Notes under the pieces: generated by a model
Database searches by the model: none
The model's input: the letters and a program-made list of their open reading frames with translations, nothing else
Told to the model about the DNA's origin: nothing
Program-made: the position numbers and the translations under genes
Part shown: piece by piece, positions 46,206-52,942 of the stretch
How the letters are laid out: the number at the start of each line of letters is the position of its first letter
Position numbering within the stretch: the first letter of the stretch is position 1
Source: Acidimicrobiales bacterium
GTDB taxonomy: Bacteria > Actinomycetota > Acidimicrobiia > Acidimicrobiales > Aldehydirespiratoraceae
Reading direction: 5' to 3'
DNA: 64,000 nucleotides
Assembly (NCBI GenBank): GCA_033344915.1
Contig: JAWPML010000001.1
Span: forward strand, 4,048,263-4,112,262

Positions 46206-47261
46206 ATGACCCGCGTCGTCGTCACCGGCGCCGCCGGCGCGATCGGGTCCCGGGTCGTGCGTCAGCTCGCCCGCACCGACGGCATCGACGTGTTGGCGGT
46301 CGATCGCGTCGGCACGCCCGTCGCGCCGGACATCGAATCCAAGCGGGTCGATCTCGCCGCGGGGCCGCTCGCGTCGATCTTCGCCGGGGCCGATGTGATC
46401 GTGCACCTCGCGTCGGCCGCGACGCCCGGCCTCCCGGATCCGACCGCGGAGGAGCTCGACCTGGCCATCGCCCAGCGGGTCCTCGACGGGGCGGCCGAAG
46501 CCGCCGTCGGGCAGGTGGTCATCCTCTCGACCGCGATGGTCTACGGGGCGTGGGCCGCCAACCCGGTGCCGCTCACCGAGGACGCGCCGGTGCGACCGAA
46601 CCCGGACCTGTCGTGGGCGGTCGCCCGCGCCGAGGTCGAGCGGCTGGCGCTCGAATGGGGAAGTGCCCGTCCCGACGCGGCGGTGGCGGTGCTCCGACCG
46701 ACCGCGATCGTGACCGACGATGCCCTGGGCGGACTCGCCCGCGTCCTGCACTCCGCCCGCGTCGGTGTCGCGGCCGACGGTGACCCGCCGGTTCAATACC
46801 TCCATCTCGACGATCTGGCGGCGGCCGTGGTCGCCGCGGTCACGGGCCGCCTCGACGGCGTGGCGAACGTGGCCCCCGACGGCTGGATCCCGCCCGACAA
46901 CCTCTCCGACCTCGAGGGTCCGAAGCCGCGGCTGCGGGTGCCCTCGTGGGTCGCCCGCGCGTTGGCGGCGGCCCGCTGGCGCTTCGGTGTCGCCCCGATC
47001 CCGCCCGGTGTCGTTCCCTACACGTCCCACAGCTGGGTCGTGAACAACGACCGCATGCGCGAGCTCGGTTGGTCGCCGAGCTACTCCAACGAGGAGGCGT
47101 GGGTCGTCAGCCACGAGCCCGGCCCGCTCGATCGGATGCCGGCCCGTCGGCGTCAGGAACTCGCGCTCGTCGCCTCCGTCCTCGCGATCGTCGGCGTGGT
47201 CGTCGGCGCGGTGCTGATCGTGCGCCGGCTGCGTCGCTCAGGCCGCGTGGTCGAGGACTGA
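46206..47261 (+). CDS. NAD-dependent epimerase/SDR-like protein with C-terminal membrane anchor
   Basis: This 351-residue protein has the extended-SDR nucleotide motif VVVTGAAGAIGSRVVRQL and VIVHLASAATPG. STAMVYG aligns with the catalytic Ser/Thr region. Where YxxxK is expected it reads SWAVARAEVERLA, with Trp and Arg in place of Tyr and Lys, so ordinary oxidoreduction is doubtful. A single helix (about 325-345, LVASVLAIVGVVVGAVLIV) and a basic tail suggest membrane attachment with the enzyme domain in the cytoplasm. The ATG at 46206 starts directly at the Rossmann strand. The 3' end overlaps the HtrA-like gene by 24 bp. Confidence 0.8.
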   Translation: MTRVVVTGAAGAIGSRVVRQLARTDGIDVLAVDRVGTPVAPDIESKRVDLAAGPLASIFAGADVIVHLASAATPGLPDPTAEELDLAIAQRVLDGAAEAAVGQVVILSTAMVYGAWAANPVPLTEDAPVRPNPDLSWAVARAEVERLALEWGSARPDAAVAVLRPTAIVTDDALGGLARVLHSARVGVAADGDPPVQYLHLDDLAAAVVAAVTGRLDGVANVAPDGWIPPDNLSDLEGPKPRLRVPSWVARALAAARWRFGVAPIPPGVVPYTSHSWVVNNDRMRELGWSPSYSNEEAWVVSHEPGPLDRMPARRRQELALVASVLAIVGVVVGAVLIVRRLRRSGRVVED

Positions 47262-48365
47262 GTCGAGTTCGACCACGCAGGTGATCGACTCGCCGTCGCG
47301 ATCGACCTCGATCGCGACCGTGGTACCGGGTTCGTAGCTGCGCAGCGAGGCGACCATGGCTTCCATGCTGTCGACCGGATTCTGGCCGATCGCCGTGACG
47401 ATGTCGCCGACCTCCACCCCACCCGATGCCGCCGGCCCGTCCTCGGTGAGGGCGGTGATGAGCGACCCCAACGGCTCTTCGGCATGGGTGCGGGCGGTGA
47501 CGCCGAGCCACGGATGGTCGGCCGCGCCATCGGCGATGATGTCGTCGGCGACGGCGCGGGCGATTCGGATCGTGACGAGCGCCGCCGGCGCGGTGTCGGC
47601 CGTCGCGGTGGCGACCCCGACCAGTGACCCGGACGCGTCGTAGGCCGGACTCCCCGGCGCGATCTCACCGAGTCGCCCGTCGAGTTCGACGATGCCGACG
47701 ATGGATGCGCCGTCCTTCAGGGCCGTCGCCGATGCCGGTTCGACGACGGTCTGGGTGCTCTCCGCGCCGTTCTGGAGCGCGATCGTGACGACATCGCCGG
47801 CGGCGAGGTCCGCGTCGGCGTCCGGGGCCGGTGCGCTCGGCATCGTCGTGTCGAGCCGGATCACCGCGATGTCGGTCGCCGCGTCGTGGCCGACGACGAC
47901 GCCGTGGGCGGTGGTGGCGCCGAACGACACCATGACCTCGTCGGCGCCGCCGACCGCCTGCCCGCTGGTGATCACGTAGCCGTCGCGCACGGCGAGCGCG
48001 GCGCCGAGGGTCTCCGTCGAATCCGGCGCGCGGACCAGGATCATGTTCGCGGGGGCGGCGTCGAGCCCGAGCAGAGCGGCGACCGCGGTGGTCGACGGCA
48101 GCGCACCACCGGCGGGCCCGACCGACGCGAGGTCGGCGGACACCGTGACCTCGGTCGGGCCGGACTGGCTCAGCCACAACACGGCGGCGGCACCGGCCAC
48201 GCCCAGGATCGAGATCCCGGCCCGGCGGCGCCGGCGGCGTCGCGCCGTCGTCACGATCTGCCGCGCCTCCATCGCTGCTTCGGCGGGGTGACGCCACACG
48301 CGGTCGGCGCGCGGGAGCGGCGGCCGTCCCGCGGGCTCCGCGCCGTCCGTCTCCCCGTCTGCCAC
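47238..48365 (-). CDS. HtrA-like membrane-anchored PDZ protein with a degenerate protease site
   Basis: This 375-residue protein has a Pro/Arg-rich cytoplasmic N-terminus, one membrane helix (about 48-65), a trypsin-like fold and a C-terminal PDZ domain (HPWLGVTARTHAEEPLGS and SGGVEVGDIVTAIGQNPVDS). The triad is broken. The His site reads YVITSGQAVGG rather than TNAHVV, and the Ser site reads APGSPAYDASG rather than GNSGGP. The Asp site (ATDIAVIRL) is kept. It is probably a non-proteolytic chaperone, scaffold or ligand-sensing PDZ protein at the cell surface. TACGCT (48374-48379, minus strand) lies 8 nt before the GTG. Confidence 0.82.
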   Translation of the reverse strand: MADGETDGAEPAGRPPLPRADRVWRHPAEAAMEARQIVTTARRRRRRRAGISILGVAGAAAVLWLSQSGPTEVTVSADLASVGPAGGALPSTTAVAALLGLDAAPANMILVRAPDSTETLGAALAVRDGYVITSGQAVGGADEVMVSFGATTAHGVVVGHDAATDIAVIRLDTTMPSAPAPDADADLAAGDVVTIALQNGAESTQTVVEPASATALKDGASIVGIVELDGRLGEIAPGSPAYDASGSLVGVATATADTAPAALVTIRIARAVADDIIADGAADHPWLGVTARTHAEEPLGSLITALTEDGPAASGGVEVGDIVTAIGQNPVDSMEAMVASLRSYEPGTTVAIEVDRDGESITCVVELDSVLDHAA

Positions 48366-48480
48366 GATCCGCGAGCGTACCGATGCGAGGCGACCTGGGG
48401 GGCGCGCCCCGCTCCCGGTCCGGCCGGCACGGGGGTCGGTGGGGTGGGCGGTGGTGATGCCGGGCATACGATTGGTCGCC

Positions 48481-48975
48481 GTGCTGATCCCTCCTTCCGA
48501 CACCGACGATTGGCTGGGCCTGACCGAGGCCGTTCTCCCCGTCGGTGCCGCCGCCGACTGGGCGGTTCTGCCCCGCTGTGGCGCGGTGGTGCTGTTCAGC
48601 GGCACCGCGCGGGATCACGCACCGGGCCGTGAGGGCGTGGAGCAGCTCGAGTACGAGGCGTACGAGGAGCATGTCGTCCCGCGGCTCACCGAGATCGCGG
48701 CGACGATGCGCGAACAGTGGCCCACGCTCGGTCGCGTGGCGTTGCTCCACCGAGTCGGGATCGTGCCCGTCGGGGAGTCCTCCGTGGTGGTGGTGGCCTC
48801 GGCCCCCCATCGCGTCGAGGCGTTCGCCGCGGCTCGGTTCGGTATCGACACGCTCAAGGCCACCGTGCCGATCTGGAAGCGCGAGACGTGGAAGGACGGT
48901 GAGTCCTGGGGCCTCGAGGCCCAGCACATCACCGAGGTCGCAGGCGATGCCGGGAGCACCGGGGGCGCCGCGTGA
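48481..48975 (+). CDS. moaE: Molybdopterin synthase catalytic subunit MoaE
   Basis: This 164-residue protein fits MoaE: GAVVLFSGTARDHAPG, LEYEAYEEH, HRVGIVPVGESSVVVVASAPHR and VPIWKRE, with the catalytic Lys in the last segments. With MoaD it adds sulfur to precursor Z for molybdenum cofactor. No moaD or other moa gene is in the window. The GTG at 48481 follows TACGAT (48467-48472) by 8 nt, so it is the likely start. It overlaps the next small membrane-protein gene by 4 bases, and that gene is followed closely by mreB, so the three are probably one operon. Confidence 0.93.
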   Translation: MLIPPSDTDDWLGLTEAVLPVGAAADWAVLPRCGAVVLFSGTARDHAPGREGVEQLEYEAYEEHVVPRLTEIAATMREQWPTLGRVALLHRVGIVPVGESSVVVVASAPHRVEAFAAARFGIDTLKATVPIWKRETWKDGESWGLEAQHITEVAGDAGSTGGAA

Positions 48976-49181
48976 ACTCCGCCGCCCTCTTCCTGCTCGT
49001 CGCCGCGCTCGCCGCGGTCCTCGGATCGTTCGTGATCTACGCCGTCAATCGGGTCCGGCGGCCGAGTCCGCTGGACTTCCAGGAGCAGCTGCGGGCCATC
49101 GCTCCGTCGACGGGCAAGGGGACGGGCGAACAACCGAGCGGTATCGTTCCCCTGGACCCCGGGGCCGACGAGGAGCGCTGA
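48972..49181 (+). CDS. Small single-pass membrane protein
   Basis: This 69-residue protein has one N-terminal helix (ALFLLVAALAAVLGSFVIYAV) and a short polar tail (RVRRPSPLDFQEQLRA). The GTG start overlaps the moaE stop (GTGA). Its TGA stop is in the same frame as the CTG that opens mreB, only 3 bases before it. This raises the possibility that it tethers or regulates MreB, or that stop readthrough makes a fusion, but neither is shown. Family unknown. Confidence 0.6.
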   Translation: MNSAALFLLVAALAAVLGSFVIYAVNRVRRPSPLDFQEQLRAIAPSTGKGTGEQPSGIVPLDPGADEER

Positions 49182-49184
49182 ACC

Positions 49185-50198
49185 CTGGCACGAGACCTTG
49201 CGATCGATCTGGGGACGGCCAACACGCTGGTCTACGCCCGGGGTGAGGGCATCGTCTTGAACGAGCCGTCCGTGATCGCGCTCAACAGTCGCAACGGCGA
49301 AGTGCTCGCGATGGGCCACGAGGCGTGGCAGATGATCGGCCGCACGCCGAGCTACATCGTTGCCGTCCGGCCGCTGCGCAAGGGCGCGATCACCGACTTC
49401 GACGTCACCCAGCGCATGATCCGGCTGCTGTTGCAGCGGGTCGGCGTGTCGCGGCTCAACCGGCCCCGCGTCGTCATCTGCGTGCCCTCCGCCATCACCG
49501 CCGTCGAGCGTCGGGCCGTGACCGAGGCCGCCAAGCGCGCCGGTGCCGCCGATGCCCGGCTCATCGAGCAGCCGGTCGCCGCCGCCATCGGTGCCGACCT
49601 GCCGATCAACGAGCCCATCGGCAACATGGTGATCGACATCGGTGGTGGCACCACCGAGACCGCCCTCATCTCCCTCGGCGGCGTCGTGGCGCTCGAGGCG
49701 GTGCGGGTCGGCTCGTTCGACATCGACAACGCGATCCAGGGTTACGTCCGCCGGGAGTACGGCATCGCGGTCGGTGAGCGCACCGCCGAGGAGATCAAGA
49801 TCGTGCTGGGCTCCGCCGACCCCACCGAGGACGAGGTCAACGCGGAAGTGCGGGGCCGCGAGCTGATGAGTGGGTTGCCGAAGACCGTCATCCTCACGCC
49901 GGGCGAGATCCGGGAGGCCATCGACGAACCGGTCACCGCGATGGTCGATTCCGTCCTCTCCTGCCTGGCGCAGGCACCCCCGGAGCTCGCCCAGGACCTC
50001 ATCGTGCAGGGCATCCACCTCGTCGGTGGCGGCGGCATGCTCAAGGGAATGGACAGCCGTCTCTCCCGCGAGGCCGAGGTGCAGGTCCGCCTGGTCGACG
50101 CGCCGCTCGAGGCCGTCGCCTACGGCGCCGGTCGGGTCATCGAGCACTACGAGTCCGTGCAGGCGATGTTCATGGAGGGCGGCAGCTCCCGCCGCTGA
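49185..50198 (+). CDS. mreB: MreB/Mbl-type actin-like rod-shape protein with CTG start
   Basis: This 337-residue actin homologue polymerises under the membrane and guides cell-wall synthesis. The phosphate-1 motif DLAIDLGTANTLVYARG lies at the extreme N-terminus; IGGGTTE, RPRVVICVPSAITAVERRAV and AVTEAAKRAGA follow. The only frame-consistent start upstream of the motif is CTG at 49185, because TGA at 49179-49181 closes the frame and the first ATG/GTG/TTG (TTG 49257) would delete the nucleotide site. GAGGAGC about 9 nt upstream supports CTG. A perfect hairpin at 50202-50223 follows the stop. Confidence 0.93.
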   Translation: MARDLAIDLGTANTLVYARGEGIVLNEPSVIALNSRNGEVLAMGHEAWQMIGRTPSYIVAVRPLRKGAITDFDVTQRMIRLLLQRVGVSRLNRPRVVICVPSAITAVERRAVTEAAKRAGAADARLIEQPVAAAIGADLPINEPIGNMVIDIGGGTTETALISLGGVVALEAVRVGSFDIDNAIQGYVRREYGIAVGERTAEEIKIVLGSADPTEDEVNAEVRGRELMSGLPKTVILTPGEIREAIDEPVTAMVDSVLSCLAQAPPELAQDLIVQGIHLVGGGGMLKGMDSRLSREAEVQVRLVDAPLEAVAYGAGRVIEHYESVQAMFMEGGSSRR

Positions 50199-50201
50199 TC
50201 G

Positions 50202-50223
50202 ACGCGGGGATCACTCCCCGCGT
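50202..50223. terminator. Perfect 8-bp hairpin between mreB and the HEAT-repeat gene
   Basis: ACGCGGGG (50202-50209) and CCCCGCGT (50216-50223) pair across a 6-base loop. It lies between the convergent stops (TGA at 50196 and TCA at 50228) and can terminate either strand. Confidence 0.75.
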
Positions 50224-50227
50224 GCAC

Positions 50228-50827
50228 TCAGTCCAGGGGCCCGAGCAACTCGTCCACCGCGTCGCGGACCTGACGATCGCGGTCCTCGCGGGCCCGGGCG
50301 AACGCGGCGTCGACCTCCGGACCCTCGAACGGCGCCAGGCACAGGACCGCGCGTCGGCGTACCGCCGGCTTGTCCCGGGTCGCGGTCAGGATCGCCTCGA
50401 GGCCGCGTACGTCGCCGATGGCGCCGAGGGCCGCCACCGCGGCTTCGCGCACGAGCGGGTCGTCGTGGTCCGTCGCCACGGTGGCCAGGGCGGTGATCGT
50501 GGCTTCGTCCGGACCGGGGCGTTCGCCGAGGGCCCACGCCGCGGCTTCGACCACCATCGGCTCGGTGTCGTCGAGCAGGGCGCGCACGGGCGGCCCGTCG
50601 CGACGGGCCGCGAGCTCCAGCGCGGCGATGCGGACGCCCGGATCCGGATCCGCGAGGGCGGCGCCGAGCACCGACTCGCGCAGATCGCCCAGCCGGTCGA
50701 GGGACCGCATCGCGGCGATGCGCACCCGCGGATCGGCGTCGTCCCAGGCGGCTTCGGCCGTGGCGCGATCGCCGGTGTGGCCGGCAACGGCGGCACGGCG
50801 GCGGCGGTCGCGGGCGTCGTCGTTCAC
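50228..50827 (-). CDS. HEAT-repeat protein
   Basis: This 199-residue protein consists of about five HEAT repeats, for example DPRVRIAAMRSLDRLGD, DPGVRIAALELAARRD, EPMVVEAAAWALGERP and DPLVREAAVAALGAIGD. Such alpha-solenoids are protein-binding scaffolds; some bind phycobilins or act in regulation. No enzyme domain is attached. The GTG at 50827 is preceded by TAGGGT (50834-50839, minus strand) with a 6-nt gap. It is convergent with mreB behind a shared hairpin. The binding partner is unknown; MreB regulation is only a positional guess. Confidence 0.85.
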   Translation of the reverse strand: MNDDARDRRRRAAVAGHTGDRATAEAAWDDADPRVRIAAMRSLDRLGDLRESVLGAALADPDPGVRIAALELAARRDGPPVRALLDDTEPMVVEAAAWALGERPGPDEATITALATVATDHDDPLVREAAVAALGAIGDVRGLEAILTATRDKPAVRRRAVLCLAPFEGPEVDAAFARAREDRDRQVRDAVDELLGPLD

Positions 50828-50862
50828 GGCCCGACCCTAGCGACGGCCATGGGCCGAAAGCC

Positions 50863-50890
50863 TCAAGCGGACCGGGGGTTCTGCCGACGG
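50863..50890 (+). promoter_or_regulatory. FliA/sigma-28-like promoter
   Basis: TCAAGCGG (50863-50870), a 12-bp spacer, then GCCGACGG (50883-50890) resembles the TAAA-N15-GCCGATAA promoters of FliA/WhiG sigma factors. It lies 36 bp upstream of the ATG at 50926, leaving room for the GGAG site. Confidence 0.45.
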
Positions 50891-50925
50891 GAGGAATCGG
50901 CACCCATCCGTCGAAGGAGTCGACC

Positions 50926-51351
50926 ATGAGCCACATCGTCATCCACGAGGACACGCACAACGTCACGCAGTACGCACCGTTCGACGACGTCCAGTCGGCC
51001 GCGGCCTACCTGGAAGAGCTCCACAACGCCGACGGCCCGACCAACGCCCGCCTCTTCGCGCTCGAAGAGGTGCAGTTCGCCGTCCGTTCCTACGTGAAGG
51101 TCGAGATCGACGCCGCCGGTCCCATTTCCGAGGTCGACCCGGCTCCGGTGTTCACCGATGCGCCGGCCGAGCCCGTGGTGACCGCCGAGACCGGCGAGCG
51201 GGCCGAGGACGACGACTGGGACGACGACGCCGACACCGTCGAGTACGTGGAGGCTGCGATGGCTCCGGTCGATGCGTACGCGCCGCCCCCGGTCGATGAT
51301 CTCGACGAGGCCGCGCCGGGTGAGGTGCGACGCGGGCTCTTCGGACGCTGA
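50926..51351 (+). CDS. Uncharacterised 141-residue protein with conserved-looking C-terminal RGLFGR
   Basis: This 141-residue acidic protein begins MSHIVIHEDTHNVTQYAPFDD and FALEEVQFAVRSYVKVEID, a small alpha/beta domain (1-70). An acidic linker (EDDDWDDDADTVEYVE) and a C-terminal RRGLFGR follow. It is not secreted. The ATG has an AAGGAG site and a possible sigma-28-type promoter, unlike the leaderless majority. No homologue is recognised. A motility or late-growth role would follow from that promoter if it is real. Its stop abuts the stop of the convergent gene as TGATCA. Confidence 0.65.
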   Translation: MSHIVIHEDTHNVTQYAPFDDVQSAAAYLEELHNADGPTNARLFALEEVQFAVRSYVKVEIDAAGPISEVDPAPVFTDAPAEPVVTAETGERAEDDDWDDDADTVEYVEAAMAPVDAYAPPPVDDLDEAAPGEVRRGLFGR

Positions 51352-51738
51352 TCAGCCGATCGCCTGCTCCAGCAGGAATCCCAGGGCGAGGAAGAACAGA
51401 CCCACCACGGTCGCCAGCAGCACGCCCAGCGTGATGATGATCACCGCGAGCACGATGATGGCGCGGACCCGCTCCCACATCCGGACGTAGGCCTTCTTGC
51501 CGACCACCGGTTGGTCGACCCGCTTGCGAACCAGACCGATGGCGCGCAGGGAGTCCATGACGATGGAGTTCTCGTCGTCCACCGGGGCCGTGCGCAGCAC
51601 ATCGATGCGAGTCACCCGGCGTGCGGTGCCGGTAACGCGCACGACCGTGGCAGGCTGAAGCGCCGCCGGCGGCCGCCGGCCGAAGACGATGAATCCCGCC
51701 CCGAGGACGAGCACGGACACGATGACAGAGGTGAACAC
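51352..51738 (-). CDS. Two-helix membrane protein of unknown function
   Basis: This 128-residue protein has a helix at its start (FTSVIVSVLVLGAGFIVFG), a cytoplasmic stretch with ATVVRVTGTARRVTRIDVL and a hydrophobic C-terminal hairpin (IIVLAVIIITLGVLLATVVGL and a second half). The frame stays open upstream to 51822, so the start is uncertain; GTG at 51738 is favoured because it avoids overlap with the divergent YlbL-type gene. No family was recognised. With starts 10 bp apart, both genes may share a promoter region. Confidence 0.55.
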   Translation of the reverse strand: MFTSVIVSVLVLGAGFIVFGRRPPAALQPATVVRVTGTARRVTRIDVLRTAPVDDENSIVMDSLRAIGLVRKRVDQPVVGKKAYVRMWERVRAIIVLAVIIITLGVLLATVVGLFFLALGFLLEQAIG

Positions 51739-51748
51739 GCCGTCGCCG

Positions 51749-52873
51749 ATGCTACCGCCGCCAGATGCCCCGGACGCGCGCGCCGACCGGCGCCGACCAC
51801 GCTGGCTCACCCGGTCGGGCACCGCGGTGCTGGTCCTCGTCTGTCTGGTCGCGCTCTCGTTCGTGGTGCCGGCGCAATGGCTCGGCCGCGTGGTCCCCGG
51901 TCACGCGATGATCGACGATCCGACGGTCGCCCAGAAGCCGGGTTCGGCCCGTGCCACCAACGCCCGCGTCGAGATCAGTGCCGCCGATGTCGACGATCCG
52001 GACGGGGCGATCCTCTTCACCACGGTCGCGCTCGACAGCACGATCACCGTGTTCGACTGGTTGCGAAGTGAGTTCGACGACGACATCGTTCTGCGCCCTC
52101 GGGTCGAGGTGCTCGGGACCCGCAGCATCGAGGAGAACCGCGAGCGCAACCTCGAGATGATGCGGGTCTCCAAGGACGGCGCGGTCGTCACCGCCCTCGA
52201 GTATCTCGGTTTCGACGTCATCGACGAGACCGGTGTCGCCTTCGAATCCGTCATCGACGACGGACCGGCCCACGAGATCCTCGAACCGGGCGACGTGATC
52301 GTCGCGATCGACGGGGACCCGGTCACCAGCGTCACGTCGCTGCTCGACATACTCGCCACGAAGGTGCCGGGCGACGTGGGCGTCATCACCGTCGACAACA
52401 TCGACACCGGCGAGATCCGTGATGCCGAGCTCACCTGGGGGGAGAACCCCGAACGGGAGGGCGCCTTCATCGGCATCGCCAATGTGGTCCCCCGCCAGGA
52501 GGAGCTGCCGCTTCCCTTCGACGTGTCGATCGACTCGGGGAACATCGGTGGCCCCTCGGCGGGACTGGCCTTCACGCTGACGATCATCGATCTCCTCACG
52601 GAGGGGGACCTCACCGGCGGGCAGAACGTGGCGGTGACCGGCACGATCGAACCGGGCGGCAACGTCGGCAACGTCGGCGGCGTCGGGCAGAAGGCAGCCG
52701 CCGCCCACGAGGCCGGAGCGGTGGCGTTCGTCGTGCCCGTCGAGTCCGTGGAGATCGCCGAGGAGCACGCGCGCGACATGCCGATCATCGGCGTCGAAAC
52801 CCTGGAGGAGGCGCTGGATGCCCTCGCCTCGCTCGGTGGTGACACGACCGATCTCACGCTCGTCTCGGGCTGA
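51749..52873 (+). CDS. YlbL-type membrane Lon-like protease with PDZ domain
   Basis: This 374-residue protein has an N-terminal helix (GTAVLVLVCLVALSFVVP, about 25), a PDZ domain (DDGPAHEILEPGDVIVAIDG, about 175-240) and a C-terminal Lon S16-type domain. Catalytic Ser is in NIGGPSAGLAFTL (about 270) and catalytic Lys in GGVGQKAAAAHEAG (about 314). The active domain should face outside. YlbL proteins degrade membrane or secreted proteins, and homologues lie beside UPF0182 in mycobacteria. Starts at 51749 (ATG) or 51731 (GTG) are possible. Gene order with DivIVA-like and UPF0182 genes suggests one envelope cluster. Confidence 0.87.
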   Translation: MLPPPDAPDARADRRRPRWLTRSGTAVLVLVCLVALSFVVPAQWLGRVVPGHAMIDDPTVAQKPGSARATNARVEISAADVDDPDGAILFTTVALDSTITVFDWLRSEFDDDIVLRPRVEVLGTRSIEENRERNLEMMRVSKDGAVVTALEYLGFDVIDETGVAFESVIDDGPAHEILEPGDVIVAIDGDPVTSVTSLLDILATKVPGDVGVITVDNIDTGEIRDAELTWGENPEREGAFIGIANVVPRQEELPLPFDVSIDSGNIGGPSAGLAFTLTIIDLLTEGDLTGGQNVAVTGTIEPGGNVGNVGGVGQKAAAAHEAGAVAFVVPVESVEIAEEHARDMPIIGVETLEEALDALASLGGDTTDLTLVSG

Positions 52874-52942
52874 GCAGGCCTCCCCGGCCCGACGCGGCGG
52901 GGGATACCCACCTCCGGTCTCCGGCATCCCTACGATCAGGGT

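Noticed and set aside
49257-50198. TTG start for MreB
   Set aside because: It would delete the phosphate-1 nucleotide motif that is present in frame just upstream.
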